A DNA stretch of 64,000 bases from CAVVMA01 sp963788205 (GTDB lineage: Bacteria > Desulfobacterota > Binatia > Binatales > Binataceae). This document shows positions 9,009-17,470 of this stretch, one piece after another. Each line of letters starts with the position of its first letter. Position 1 is the stretch's first letter. Position numbers and translations under genes: made by a program. The notes beneath the pieces are model-generated. The model was not told the DNA's origin and did no database searches. It worked only from the letters and a program-made list of their open reading frames with translations. The stretch spans positions 1 to 64,000 of the forward strand of contig CAWBGG010000006.1 of the NCBI GenBank assembly GCA_963788205.1, in the 5' to 3' direction.

Positions 9009-9198
9009 GAGTCACCTTCCTCGTCTCGCCGCTCGAACGAAATTCCCGGGCGAAGTCGGTATGGCGCTCGAGTAGCACGACCTCGATACCGCGTCTGGCA
9101 AGCAAGAAAGACAGTGCGGCGCCCGCCGGACCCGCGCCCACGACAATGGCTTGCGTCCGCTCGCCGTCACTTTTGGTTGACGATGCCTGGTTCAGGAT
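8995..9198 (-). pseudogene. N-terminal fragment of a FAD-binding monooxygenase
   Basis: A minus-strand frame encodes the FAD-binding start of a UbiH/PheA-type monooxygenase: IVVGAGPAGAALSFLLARRG followed by an acidic strand end LLERH. The similarity stops after the DFAREFR turn at about 9038. The frame then runs into the SDR start and ends at 8995. No ATG or GTG start is visible on the upstream side. Only about 55 of the roughly 400 residues expected remain. I read it as a relic left by a deletion that joined it to the SDR gene. Confidence 0.65.
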
Positions 9199-9203
9199 AG
9201 CGC

Positions 9204-10595
9204 TCAGAACGGGTAATTTATGCCCGTGAAGATCGTGCCGCCTTCGCCGCCGATACCGACGTCGACATACCCGACCACGAATGGCTCCGCGATCCCGCGC
9301 ACACCGACGCCGCCGACCGGATGCAACTGGTCGGCGGGATTATCGGTCATCGTGTGAAAAACCTTGCCGGCCTCGACGAACGGCGCCAGCTCGATGACGC
9401 CGTGAGTGCCGAACACGTTCAGCTCGTAGATCCGGCTGCGCATCTCGAGGTTCGCGACCGAAAGATTGTTGTCCACGAAGCGGCCGGTGCCGTAGCCGCG
9501 CAGCGTTTCCTGATCGGTAAGCAGGCTGTCCTCGCCGCCCAGCCGCGCCATCGCCCAAAACGGAGTCTCGCCGCCCGCCGGCGTGAATTGAAGAAAGACG
9601 TGGCCCGCCAGCGTGAAGCGGTTCCCCAACGGAACGTATTCGCGCGCTTCGCCGCCGAAGCGGCCATAGGAGACCGAGCTCATGAAACTGCGATCGGTAA
9701 TGTCGGCGAAAGCCCGCAGGAGCTGGCCTTTGCGCGGGATGTCCTGCGAGTCGCGGGTGTCGTAGGAGAGCATCAGGCGGTTGTTCACGTCGGAGCCGCC
9801 ATTGATGCCCTTGACATGAGGATAGACCGTCTGAGTCTGCGGCAGGTTCTCCAGAGCGCCCCTCAGGATTCGCACGTAGCGCGGCTTCTCGACCAGCGAT
9901 AACTGCAATCGCCGCGAAATATTCCACGTCATCGTGGCCAGCCCGTAGACCTGCTCCGTGGTGTAATTGCTCTGGCCGCCATGCTCGGTCTGATTGCCGA
10001 TCCCGAAGAAGCGTTCGGTGGGATCGCGCTCGAAGAAGAAGCGGCCCTCGAACGAAAATGCTTCGGAATGGGTCCGGCCAGCCGAGTAGAACAGGTCGGC
10101 ATTGCGCGCGATGTTCTGCGCGGCGCCGCCTTGCGCGTACCATTGGGTATCGTCGGAAGGATACGACAGATAGCGGACGTTCCCCCCGGCTCCCAGGACC
10201 GTATTGTAATTGATGTCAGGCGCGAAGATGTCGGTGATTTGATGGCGGTCGTCGGTGAACAGCAGGATTGGCAGGATCCCGGCCGTCGTGCCCTGATTGG
10301 GGTCGGTCGTGATCTCGGGAACCGGAATGAACGAAAACGGCCAGGTCCGCGGATCGATCAGGCTGAAACTATAGGGAGCGTTGGTCGGCGTGCCGCCCAT
10401 ATTCGAGGGAGCGGAGCCGCTGCCAGCGCCTGCGGTTGGAGCGGGATTGGCCGGGCTGACCGGGCTCGATTCGGCGGAGGGGGGCGCGGAGTCGGCGTAG
10501 ACCACGGCGCTGCACCACAAGGTCAGTGCGAGCAGAATCGCGGTCAGGCGCGATAGACTTCGCGCGATTGACATAATCCAGACGAGCGTCGCCAT
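9204..10595 (-). CDS. BamA/TamA-like outer-membrane beta-barrel protein
   Basis: This is a 463-residue protein with a signal peptide (hydrophobic stretch to about residue 34, VVYADS cleavage region). A low-complexity Ser/Pro/Ala segment follows to about 70, and then a barrel domain. The barrel carries surface-antigen features of the Omp85 group: DTRD in the middle, LRGYGTGRFVDNN near the C-terminal third, and a terminal aromatic (INYPF) as the outer-membrane signal. No POTRA repeats are visible, so it is a short, barrel-only relative and not BamA itself. A second ATG seven codons in (10574) is an alternative start. It is divergent from the ThDP enzyme gene. Its cargo or role is unknown. Confidence 0.8.
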   Translation of the reverse strand: MATLVWIMSIARSLSRLTAILLALTLWCSAVVYADSAPPSAESSPVSPANPAPTAGAGSGSAPSNMGGTPTNAPYSFSLIDPRTWPFSFIPVPEITTDPNQGTTAGILPILLFTDDRHQITDIFAPDINYNTVLGAGGNVRYLSYPSDDTQWYAQGGAAQNIARNADLFYSAGRTHSEAFSFEGRFFFERDPTERFFGIGNQTEHGGQSNYTTEQVYGLATMTWNISRRLQLSLVEKPRYVRILRGALENLPQTQTVYPHVKGINGGSDVNNRLMLSYDTRDSQDIPRKGQLLRAFADITDRSFMSSVSYGRFGGEAREYVPLGNRFTLAGHVFLQFTPAGGETPFWAMARLGGEDSLLTDQETLRGYGTGRFVDNNLSVANLEMRSRIYELNVFGTHGVIELAPFVEAGKVFHTMTDNPADQLHPVGGVGVRGIAEPFVVGYVDVGIGGEGGTIFTGINYPF

Positions 10596-10690
10596 CCAAA
10601 AGATGATTGGTCAAGTGTGCCATCAATGGATCGTCGGCGCCACCTTTATTGAGGGCAACATCGCGGCCCACGAATGTCGGCGATCCCGCG

Positions 10691-10709
10691 CCGCCCTCCC
10701 CGAGGGCGG
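10691..10709. repeat. GC-rich hairpin in a divergent intergenic region
   Basis: CCGCCCTC and GAGGGCGG form a perfect 8-bp stem with a CCC loop between the outer-membrane protein gene and the ThDP enzyme gene. It lies too far upstream of either start to act as a ribosome-site switch. It could be an operator or a transcript-end structure of unknown use. Confidence 0.4.
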
Positions 10710-10785
10710 TGGCGCGCGGCGCTTCTCAGCAGGCGTTTGATATGGGAATATCCGCCGTGGGCTTAAACCTGAGGAGGTTTCTCTG

Positions 10786-12477
10786 ATGCCGAGAATTGAT
10801 GGCGGCGCGTTGGTCGCCAGGATAATGCACGAAAACCGGGTCCGTTACTGCTTCACGATCAACGGCGGGCATCTGTTTCCGATTCTCGCCAATTTGAAGA
10901 GCAACGACATCAAGATGATCCACATGCGCCACGAGCAGGCCACGGCCTACGCCGCCGACGCTTATGCGCGCCTGACCGGCGAACCCGGCGTATGCATGGT
11001 GACCGCGGGATGCGGCCTGACCAATGCGGTCACGGGCCTGTGCGTCGCGGGGCTGACCGGAAGCGCAGTGGTGTGCATCTCCGGACAGCATCCCAACACC
11101 GAGGACCATCTCGGCTCGTTCCAGGAAGCGTACGGATCCGAAGTGGTAAGCAGCTTTTCCAAGTTCACCAAGCGCGTGACGGACTGGAGCTCGATCGAGT
11201 TCGACGTGCGCTCGGCGTTTCGCGAGGCGATCTCGCCACCGCAGGGCGTCTCGCTGGTCGAGATTCCGCAGAACATCCTCTACCACGGCGATGATGAAGC
11301 GCGGCAGCGCAAGGGCGCGCGGCGCTTCACCGCCGACGACGTGCGCTCACAGGGCGATCCGTCGCATATCGATCGCGCCGTCGAGCTGCTCCACGCCGCG
11401 CAGCGTCCGTTGATCGCCGGGGGCGACGGACTGTTCTGGTCGCAAGCCGGACCCGAGATCCGCGAGTTCGTGGAGCTCACCTCGATTCCGATCTACACCC
11501 GCCGCGCCGGCCAGGGCGCGGTGTCGGAGGAACATCCGCTGGCGATCCGCGGCGCGTTCAAGAAGCCGTTTACCGGCCGCGCCGACGTGGTGCTCGCGAT
11601 CGGCTTCCGCTACTGGAGCGGCGAGCATTTCGGCCAGCCGCCGACCTGGACCGATCAGGCCAAGTATATCCAGGTCGACCCGACGCCCACCCGGATCGGA
11701 TGGCAGGTCGGAGTCGATGTCCCGATCGTCGGCGATCCCAAGCTGGTGCTGCGCCAGTTGATCAACCGGATCAAGGAGCTGAAGCTCGACTTCTCCAAAA
11801 ACCGCACTTCCGAGTGGACCAAAGAAGTTGCGGCGACGCGCGCCCGCTTCGACACGCAGGTCCGCGAGCAGAACCAGAAGGCCTACCAGAACCGCCCGAT
11901 CCATCCGGCGCGATTGTGCGACGATCTGATCTCGGTGCTAGACAAGAATTGCACCACGATCATCGACAGCTTCACGCTCTCCGGATGGATGAGCCGCGCC
12001 TTCACTTGCCGCTTCATGGGCCAGGTGGTGGACGCCGGGCCGCTGGCGCCGGTGGGACACGGCGTGGGGATGGGAATCGGGGCGCAACTGGCGCGGCCGG
12101 GCCAGCAGGTCGTAGTGATCAGCGGCGACGGCGGACTGGGAATCGGCGGCTTCGATATGGAAACCGCGGCGCGCTACAAGTTGCCGGTCATCACGGTGCT
12201 GTGGAACAACAGCTCGTGGGGCCCGAACTTCGACCAGATGCCGTTCCTCAAAGACAAGACCGATCCGTTCAATATGCTGCCCGACATCCGCTACGACAAG
12301 ATTTTCGCCGAGATGGGCTGTCACGGCGAGCAGGTCGAGACGCCGGAGCAGATAATTCCGGCGCTGGAACGAGCGTTCAAATCGGGCAAGCCCGCGATGA
12401 TCAACGTGATCGGCGACCCGTCGGTCGGCAATGCCACGCTGGGCGGGAATCTGCTGGGCTCGACCGGATCGAACTAA
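10786..12477 (+). CDS. Thiamine diphosphate-dependent enzyme (acetolactate synthase-like)
   Basis: This is a 563-residue enzyme of the pyruvate decarboxylase / acetolactate synthase / 2-hydroxyacyl-CoA lyase superfamily, with the usual three domains. The proton-relay glutamate is Glu50 in MRHEQATAYAADAYAR. The ThDP/Mg site is GDGG at 447-450 with Asn474-Asn475 closing the GDG...NN motif. The central FAD/ADP-like domain lies at about 190-340. A strong GAGGAGG precedes the ATG. It is too divergent for me to separate oxalyl-CoA decarboxylase, sulfoacetaldehyde acetyltransferase or HACL-type activity, and no acetolactate synthase small subunit follows. It is monocistronic, ending at a strong hairpin. 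Confidence 0.82.
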   Translation: MPRIDGGALVARIMHENRVRYCFTINGGHLFPILANLKSNDIKMIHMRHEQATAYAADAYARLTGEPGVCMVTAGCGLTNAVTGLCVAGLTGSAVVCISGQHPNTEDHLGSFQEAYGSEVVSSFSKFTKRVTDWSSIEFDVRSAFREAISPPQGVSLVEIPQNILYHGDDEARQRKGARRFTADDVRSQGDPSHIDRAVELLHAAQRPLIAGGDGLFWSQAGPEIREFVELTSIPIYTRRAGQGAVSEEHPLAIRGAFKKPFTGRADVVLAIGFRYWSGEHFGQPPTWTDQAKYIQVDPTPTRIGWQVGVDVPIVGDPKLVLRQLINRIKELKLDFSKNRTSEWTKEVAATRARFDTQVREQNQKAYQNRPIHPARLCDDLISVLDKNCTTIIDSFTLSGWMSRAFTCRFMGQVVDAGPLAPVGHGVGMGIGAQLARPGQQVVVISGDGGLGIGGFDMETAARYKLPVITVLWNNSSWGPNFDQMPFLKDKTDPFNMLPDIRYDKIFAEMGCHGEQVETPEQIIPALERAFKSGKPAMINVIGDPSVGNATLGGNLLGSTGSN

Positions 12478-12495
12478 TCGCAACGCGCTTGTGGT

Positions 12496-12525
12496 CCGGC
12501 CTCGCCTCAATCGGGGCGAGGCCGG
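12496..12525 (+). terminator. Hairpin downstream of the ThDP enzyme gene
   Basis: An 11-bp perfect stem (12496-12506 with 12515-12525) lies 18 bases after the stop codon. No T-tract follows, so it is a plausible but atypical terminator. Confidence 0.5.
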
Positions 12526-12589
12526 CGCGAGCGCACGTCGGGTCTCGCTCGCGCTGAAGTCCGCTCATCGCTGAGATAGTCTGAAGTGC

Positions 12590-13069
12590 GTGAACCAGCG
12601 CAACCGACTTCGCATCCTGATTCCGGCGGCATCGCTAGCCCTTACCGGATGCCTCCTGGCCGGATGCCACCGCGGACCGTCGTGCCCGCCGGGCGCGATT
12701 CTGATGGGCGAGCCGCCTCCCGACGGCCAGGAGCAGTGGTGCCAGAAGATCGTCAATGGCCAACCCGTCAAGGAAGGGCTGTTCACGCTCTATTTTCCCA
12801 ACGGTGGCAAGATGATGGAGGGCCAGTATCAAGACGGTAAGCAGGCCGGCGAATGGGAGACTTGGTATCAGAACGGACAACGATCGGCGGTCGATCACTT
12901 CCACGACGGTATCCAGGACGGACAACATCTGGGTTGGTACGACAACGGCCAGCCCGCTGCCCAGGGGGCTTATGTCAACGGCAAGCGCCAGGGAACCTGG
13001 AAGCGATGGGACCCCAACGGCTTCCGCAACTGGGAAGAAGTCTACAAGGACGACAAGAAGATCTCGTAA
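12590..13069 (+). CDS. MORN-repeat (YwqK-like) lipoprotein
   Basis: This 159-residue protein starts at a GTG. It has a lipoprotein signal with LLAGC as the probable lipobox (Cys26). After a short Cys-containing linker come several MORN-like units of about 23 residues, each with a YxNG turn and a G-x-W/L strand: YFPNGGKMMEGQY, YQNGQRSAVDHF, YDNGQPAAQGAY, DPNGFRNWEEVY. This is the YwqK / toxin-antitoxin antitoxin-like variant of MORN. Such proteins probably sit on the inner face of the outer membrane or in the periplasm. The partner and function are unknown. Confidence 0.75.
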   Translation: MNQRNRLRILIPAASLALTGCLLAGCHRGPSCPPGAILMGEPPPDGQEQWCQKIVNGQPVKEGLFTLYFPNGGKMMEGQYQDGKQAGEWETWYQNGQRSAVDHFHDGIQDGQHLGWYDNGQPAAQGAYVNGKRQGTWKRWDPNGFRNWEEVYKDDKKIS

Positions 13070-13104
13070 GGGCAGGGCGCTGGATCGGCATAAGGTAAAC
13101 GACA

Positions 13105-13400
13105 ATGAAGCGGGAATATGATTTCAGCAAGGGCAAACGCGGCCCGGTACTGCCGCCAAGCCCGGGACGACTCGAATTACGATCAGACTCGATAACCAAG
13201 TCATCGAATACTTCCGGAAAACTGTAGATCGGGCCGGCGGCGGGAACTATCAGACTTTGATGAATCGCGCGTTGCGCGAATACATCGCAGGTTCGCGGCT
13301 TGAAACCGTCGTGCGTGAGGCGGTCCGGAAGGAACTGAAGGCCGCTGCGGAAAAGCCGCCGCGCCGGATTCACGTCCAACGGCGCGCCGCGTCAGCGTAA
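13105..13400 (+). pseudogene. BrnA-type antitoxin gene with a frameshift
   Basis: The first frame gives MKREYDFSKGKRGPVLPP, the recognisable N-terminus of BrnA antitoxins. A one-base loss (or two-base gain) at about 13150-13160 then moves the rest to another frame, which reads TTRITIRLDNQVIEYF and GGGNYQTLMNRALREYI. Those are the ribbon-helix-helix DNA-binding part of the same family. The two halves together would make about 98 residues. No BrnT toxin gene lies beside it, so it is an orphan as well as broken. No classical slippery heptamer is evident at the junction. A sequencing indel is possible. Confidence 0.75.
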
Positions 13401-13574
13401 GCGAGCTTCGCCGCCCGCGCTGGTGCGTCAATACGACGAGTGCGATCGCGAGTCGACGTCGGCGTTCCGGTGGGATCAGGCGTCGGCGTTGGCGTTTCAG
13501 AAGTAGGAGTAGCGCCGGCGTCCCCGCCGGTGATTTCTAAGAAGTAAGGAGCAGTACGCTACGAAGCGATCCGT
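13401..13574. other. Intergenic relic with Pro-Thr linker-like sequence
   Basis: On the minus strand, 13462-13523 can be read as a run rich in Thr-Pro pairs (ETPTPTPDPTGTPTS). It resembles the linkers of the two beta-propeller proteins at 47825 and 53085, but has no start, no stop-to-stop frame and no attached domain. Part of it (near 13514-13531) also resembles an arm of the GC palindrome at 40065-40118. No gene is called. Confidence 0.35.
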
Positions 13575-15056
13575 TCATCCTTCAAGCTTGCGCTTGAGCA
13601 CTTCGTTGACCACTTTGGGATTGGCGCGGCCGCCCATCTTTTTCATTATCTGGCCGACGAAAAATCCGAACAGCTTGTCGCGTCCGCCGCGATACTCCGC
13701 CAGCTTGGCCGGCTCGGCGGCCAGTATCTTGTCGCAGGCGGCCGCGATCGCGGCGTCGTCCGAGACTTGCGCCAGTCCGAGCTCGCCGATAGTCACCTCC
13801 GCGCCCTTACCCGATTTGCACATCGCGGCGAACGCGGTCTTGGCGGCATTGAGGCTGATCTTCTGCGCCTCGACCATCGCGAGCAGCGCGCCGGATTGCT
13901 CCGGCCTGGGCACCGCTTCCGCGATCGGTTTGCCGCTCTCGTTGACGACCCTCAGCACTTCGGTCATCACCCAGTTGGCCGCGCCCTTGCGATTGTTCAG
14001 GCCGGGGAGCATCGCCTCGAAATAGTCGGCGACCTCGCGCTCGGCGGTCAACACGTTGGCGTCGTAGGGGGAGAGTCCCAAGTCGGCCGCGTAACGCGCG
14101 CGGCGCGCCGCCGGCAGCTCCGGCATCGACTTTTCGACCTGCGCGACCAACTCGCGCGAGACCAGCAGCGGTGGCAGGTCGGGTTCGGGAAAGTAGCGAT
14201 AGTCGTTGGCGAACTCTTTGGAGCGCATCGGGCGCGTGACCTGGCGATCGGGGTCCCACAGATGGGTTTCTTGCGCGATTCGTCCGCCGGCTTCGAGCAC
14301 CTCGATCTGGCGGCGGACCTCGTACTCGATCGCCTTTTCGACGAAGCGGAACGAGTTGAGATTCTTGATTTCAGTCTTGACCCCGAGCTCGGTGGCGCCG
14401 CGCTTTCTGACCGACACGTTGACGTCGCATCGAAAGCTCCCTTCCTCCATCCGGCCGTCGGAGGCGTCGACGTAGCGCAGGATCGCGCGCAGCTCGCGCA
14501 GGTAGCCGCCGGCCTCCTCGGCCGAGCGCAAATCGGGTTCGCTGACGATTTCGATCAGCGGCACGCCGGAGCGGTTGAAATCGACCAGGCTGTAGCCCGC
14601 TTCGTGGACGTTCTTGCCGGCGTCTTCTTCCAGATGGATACGGACCAGCCGGATGCGCCGCGGCGTACCGACATCGCCGGCACCCTTCCAGGGCAGGCTC
14701 CGGCCGGCGCCACTCCCTTCCGCGGGGATCTCGACGTAGCCGCCCTTGCATACCGGCGCTTCATATTGGCTAATTTGATAACCCTTTGGCAGATCGGGAT
14801 AGAAGTAGCTTTTGCGGGCGAAGATCGAGCGCGGCGCGATTTCGCAATGCGAGGCGAGTCCCATCCGGATCGCCAGCTCGACCGCGCGACGGTTCAGCAC
14901 CGGCAGCACGCCCGGCATCGCCATGCACACCGGGCAGACGTTATGGTTCGGCGGCGCGCCGAAGCCGGTCGAGCATCCGCAGAACAGCTTGGCGCGGGTC
15001 AGCAGATGGGTATGGACTTCGAGTCCGATCACCCCTTCGTATGCGTTTTCGGCCAT
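13575..15056 (-). CDS. gatB: Asp-tRNA(Asn)/Glu-tRNA(Gln) amidotransferase subunit B
   Basis: This 493-residue protein is the tRNA-binding and kinase subunit of GatCAB, which converts Glu-tRNA(Gln) and/or Asp-tRNA(Asn) to the amide form. It opens with the family signature GLEVHTHLLTRAKLFCGC, where the Cys ligands of the zinc site begin, and carries KSYFYPDLPKGYQIS, the hallmark GatB block. A C-terminal YqeY-like helical domain follows, ending in GRANPKVVNEVLKRKL. Length is as expected (about 475-490). It starts 9 bases after gatA ends, in one transcription unit gatC-gatA-gatB. Confidence 0.97.
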   Translation of the reverse strand: MAENAYEGVIGLEVHTHLLTRAKLFCGCSTGFGAPPNHNVCPVCMAMPGVLPVLNRRAVELAIRMGLASHCEIAPRSIFARKSYFYPDLPKGYQISQYEAPVCKGGYVEIPAEGSGAGRSLPWKGAGDVGTPRRIRLVRIHLEEDAGKNVHEAGYSLVDFNRSGVPLIEIVSEPDLRSAEEAGGYLRELRAILRYVDASDGRMEEGSFRCDVNVSVRKRGATELGVKTEIKNLNSFRFVEKAIEYEVRRQIEVLEAGGRIAQETHLWDPDRQVTRPMRSKEFANDYRYFPEPDLPPLLVSRELVAQVEKSMPELPAARRARYAADLGLSPYDANVLTAEREVADYFEAMLPGLNNRKGAANWVMTEVLRVVNESGKPIAEAVPRPEQSGALLAMVEAQKISLNAAKTAFAAMCKSGKGAEVTIGELGLAQVSDDAAIAAACDKILAAEPAKLAEYRGGRDKLFGFFVGQIMKKMGGRANPKVVNEVLKRKLEG

Positions 15057-15065
15057 CGCCTTTTC

Positions 15066-16526
15066 CTACAGCAGCGGCTGGCGGCGCTTGAAGACGCCGG
15101 CACGTTCGTACGCGTCGGCGGCGCGGAAGATCGTCTCTTCGCCGAACGGCGCGCCGATAATCTGCACTCCGATCGGTAAGTCGCGACTGTCGTAACCGCA
15201 CGGGATTACCATCGCGGGCAGTCCGGCCAGATTCACCGAGATCGTAAAGATGTCCGAGAGGTACATCTGGAGCGGATCGGCGGTCTTCTCGCCGATCATG
15301 AAAGCGGTGGTCGGCGCGGTCGGCGTCACGATCAGATCGCATTTCGTGAAGGCCTGCTCGAAATCGCGGCGGATCAGCGTGCGGACCTTTTGCGCCTTGA
15401 GATAGTAGGCGTCGTAATAGCCGGCCGAGAGCGCGAAGGTGCCGAGCATGATCCGGCGCTTGACCTCGGCGCCGAAGCCGCGCGCGCGGGTCTGATTGTA
15501 GAGTTCGACGTGGTTGTCGGCCTCGACCCGCAGGCCGTAGCGGATACCGTCGTAGCGGGCGAGGTTGGCGCTCGCCTCGGCGGTCGCGATCAGATAGTAG
15601 GCGGCGATCGCGTAATGCGTATGGGGCAGCGAAATGTCGATTGTCTTGGCGCCCATCGCGCGAAAATTCTTGAGCGCGGCGCGGATCGTACGTTCGACGT
15701 CGGGATCCATCCCTTCGACGAAATATTCCCTGGGCACGCCCAGCCGCACGTCTTTCACCTCGCCGGTGAGGGCCTGTTCGTAGTCGGGAACGGGACGCGC
15801 GGAGCAGGTGGAATCGCGCGGATCTCTTCCGGCCAGCGAGCGCAGCATGATCGCCGCGTCGCGCGCCGATTTAGTGAACGGCCCGACCTGGTCGAGCGAC
15901 GATGCGAAGGCGATCACGCCATAGCGGCTCACGCGGCTATAGGTCGGCTTCATTCCGGCCACGCCGCAGAAGCAGGCCGGCTCGCGAATCGAGCCGCCGG
16001 TGTCGGTGCCGAGCGCGGCCAGGCACTCATCGGCCGCGACCGCCGCCGCCGAGCCGCCCGATGAGCCGCCCGCGACCCGGCCGAAGCCGTACGGATTGTG
16101 CGTCGGGCCGAAGGCAGAATTTTCGGTTGACGAGCCCATCGCGAACTCGTCCATGTTGGTCTTGCCGACGAACACGGCGCCCTCAGCACGCAGCTTCGCG
16201 ATGACAGTGGCGTCGAACGGCGGCACGAAGTTCTCCAGGATGCGCGACGCACAGGTCGTGCGCACTCCGCGCGTCGCGTAGATGTCCTTGATACCGAGCG
16301 GGATTCCGCACAGCGGCGGCGCCTCGCCGGCCGCGAGCCGTTGGTCAGCCGCCTGCGCCTGGGCGAGCGCTTGCGGTTCGCAGACCGTGATGAAGGCGTT
16401 GAGTTTGGGCTCAACCGCGCTGATCCGATCGAGACAGGCACGGGTCAACTCGACGGAGGTGAATTCCTTCGCACGCAGGCGCTTGTGCGCCTCGCTGATC
16501 GTCAGCTTGTGAAGTTCAGATCGCAT
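15066..16526 (-). CDS. gatA: Asp-tRNA(Asn)/Glu-tRNA(Gln) amidotransferase subunit A
   Basis: This 486-residue amidase subunit releases ammonia from glutamine for tRNA amidation. The amidase-signature triad is visible as Lys80 (LGIKD), Ser155 (AGGSSGGSA) and Ser179 (TGGSIREP), in the positions known for GatA. I chose the ATG at 16526 (MRSELHKLTIS). The longer frame upstream is made of the GC-rich repeat sequence between gatC and gatA, and its residues do not look like GatA. Length is then normal for the family. Confidence 0.97.
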   Translation of the reverse strand: MRSELHKLTISEAHKRLRAKEFTSVELTRACLDRISAVEPKLNAFITVCEPQALAQAQAADQRLAAGEAPPLCGIPLGIKDIYATRGVRTTCASRILENFVPPFDATVIAKLRAEGAVFVGKTNMDEFAMGSSTENSAFGPTHNPYGFGRVAGGSSGGSAAAVAADECLAALGTDTGGSIREPACFCGVAGMKPTYSRVSRYGVIAFASSLDQVGPFTKSARDAAIMLRSLAGRDPRDSTCSARPVPDYEQALTGEVKDVRLGVPREYFVEGMDPDVERTIRAALKNFRAMGAKTIDISLPHTHYAIAAYYLIATAEASANLARYDGIRYGLRVEADNHVELYNQTRARGFGAEVKRRIMLGTFALSAGYYDAYYLKAQKVRTLIRRDFEQAFTKCDLIVTPTAPTTAFMIGEKTADPLQMYLSDIFTISVNLAGLPAMVIPCGYDSRDLPIGVQIIGAPFGEETIFRAADAYERAGVFKRRQPLL

Positions 16527-16548
16527 CGTTTCAAACCTAACCCCCTGA

Positions 16549-16632
16549 CCCCCTTCCCGACACGGGAAGGGGGAACGGATTTCCACCGACAGTGCTCCCC
16601 TCTCCGTTTCGGAGAGGGGCCGGGGGAGAGGT
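16549..16632. repeat. Two GC-rich hairpin repeats between gatC and gatA
   Basis: An 11-bp stem (16549-16559 with 16563-16573) is followed by a 10-bp stem (16597-16606 with 16610-16619) and a trailing CCGGGGGAGAGG. The CCCTCTCC...GGAGAGGG core recurs at 34470-34493 and in a related form at about 63051-63072, so this is a dispersed repeat family. It lies inside the gatCAB unit and could lower downstream expression. Confidence 0.7.
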
Positions 16633-16637
16633 TCTCT

Positions 16638-16934
16638 TCATTCGATTATCTGCGGCACCTTGAAGAAAGTTCCCTTGCGCGCGGGCGCATTGGCGAGCAT
16701 CGCCTCGGGGTCTGGAGCGTTGGTGACTTCGTCCTCGCGCATCGGCGTGCCGGCCTCGCCCACTTGCGCGGTCGGTTCGATGTCGCTGGTGTCGAGCGCG
16801 TTGAGCTGGTCGACATATGCCAGCATCTCGCTCAACTCGCCTTCCAGGCGCTCTTCTTCCTGCGCGGTCAATTCCAGGCGCGCCAATCGCGCGACGTGGC
16901 GGACCTGCTCGCGGCTGATTTTCGCTTGCGCCAT
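16638..16934 (-). CDS. gatC: Asp-tRNA(Asn)/Glu-tRNA(Gln) amidotransferase subunit C
   Basis: This 98-residue protein is the small GatC subunit that wraps the GatA-GatB interface. The N-terminal block ISREQVRHVARLARLELT and the middle LAYVDQLNALDT are diagnostic. The C-terminus KGTFFKVPQIIE is the usual ending. The ATG at 16934 (MAQAKIS) matches the family start. Upstream in-frame codons add 11 residues without support. It is first in the gatC-gatA-gatB unit and divergent from yraN. Confidence 0.95.
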   Translation of the reverse strand: MAQAKISREQVRHVARLARLELTAQEEERLEGELSEMLAYVDQLNALDTSDIEPTAQVGEAGTPMREDEVTNAPDPEAMLANAPARKGTFFKVPQIIE

Positions 16935-17059
16935 GTTCAAGCTCCGTCCGGATCGTAACATCCCCACGGAGCCAAGTCAGGGCCGCTTGCGAGCCGGCCG
17001 TACGGCGTTTAGCTTGGAGCGCAAGCGACTTCGTCGGGCTGCAAAACGGGCGCGCAGAC

Positions 17060-17470
17060 ATGGTCGACGCAGTGGTTCAATGGGTTCGCGGCTGGATGCG
17101 CCGGCTTTACGATTCCCGCGGGCCGCACGCGCCGATACCGCTCGGACGGACTGGGGAGCGCCTGGCGGAGCGGCATCTGAAGCGGGCGGGCTACCGGCTG
17201 CTGGCGCGCAATTTCCGCGCGGCCGGCGCCGAGATCGATTTGGTTGCGGCCGAGGGCGATACTATCGTGTTCGTTGAGGTGAAAACCCGGCTCGATATCA
17301 AAGCTGGCCGGCCCGAAGAGGCGGTCGATAGCCGCAAGCAGGCGCGGATCCGCCGCGCCGCCGAAATCTATTTGAGCCGCCATCGCGCGCATAACGCGCC
17401 GGTCCGCTTCGACGTGGTGGCGATAACCGGAGCCGAACGCCGCGTGGAGCTTTTCAGAGACGCATTCTAG
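17060..17470 (+). CDS. yraN: UPF0102 / YraN family endonuclease-like protein
   Basis: This 136-residue protein carries the YraN signature: GERLAERHLKRAGYRLLARN, then GAEIDLVAAEGDTIVFVEVK. The Asp in EIDLV and the EVK triplet form a PD-(D/E)XK-type site. The later block RKQARIRRAAEIYL is also typical. The family is widely conserved and often sits near DNA or translation genes; its biochemical role is not settled. It has about 12 extra N-terminal residues, so a start at 17096 is possible. It abuts serS with no gap. Confidence 0.92.
   Translation: MVDAVVQWVRGWMRRLYDSRGPHAPIPLGRTGERLAERHLKRAGYRLLARNFRAAGAEIDLVAAEGDTIVFVEVKTRLDIKAGRPEEAVDSRKQARIRRAAEIYLSRHRAHNAPVRFDVVAITGAERRVELFRDAF

Noticed and set aside
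13105..13160. Programmed -1 frameshifting in the BrnA-like gene
   Set aside because: No X-XXY-YYZ slippery heptamer in the right frame and no pseudoknot-like structure just downstream. A plain indel is simpler.
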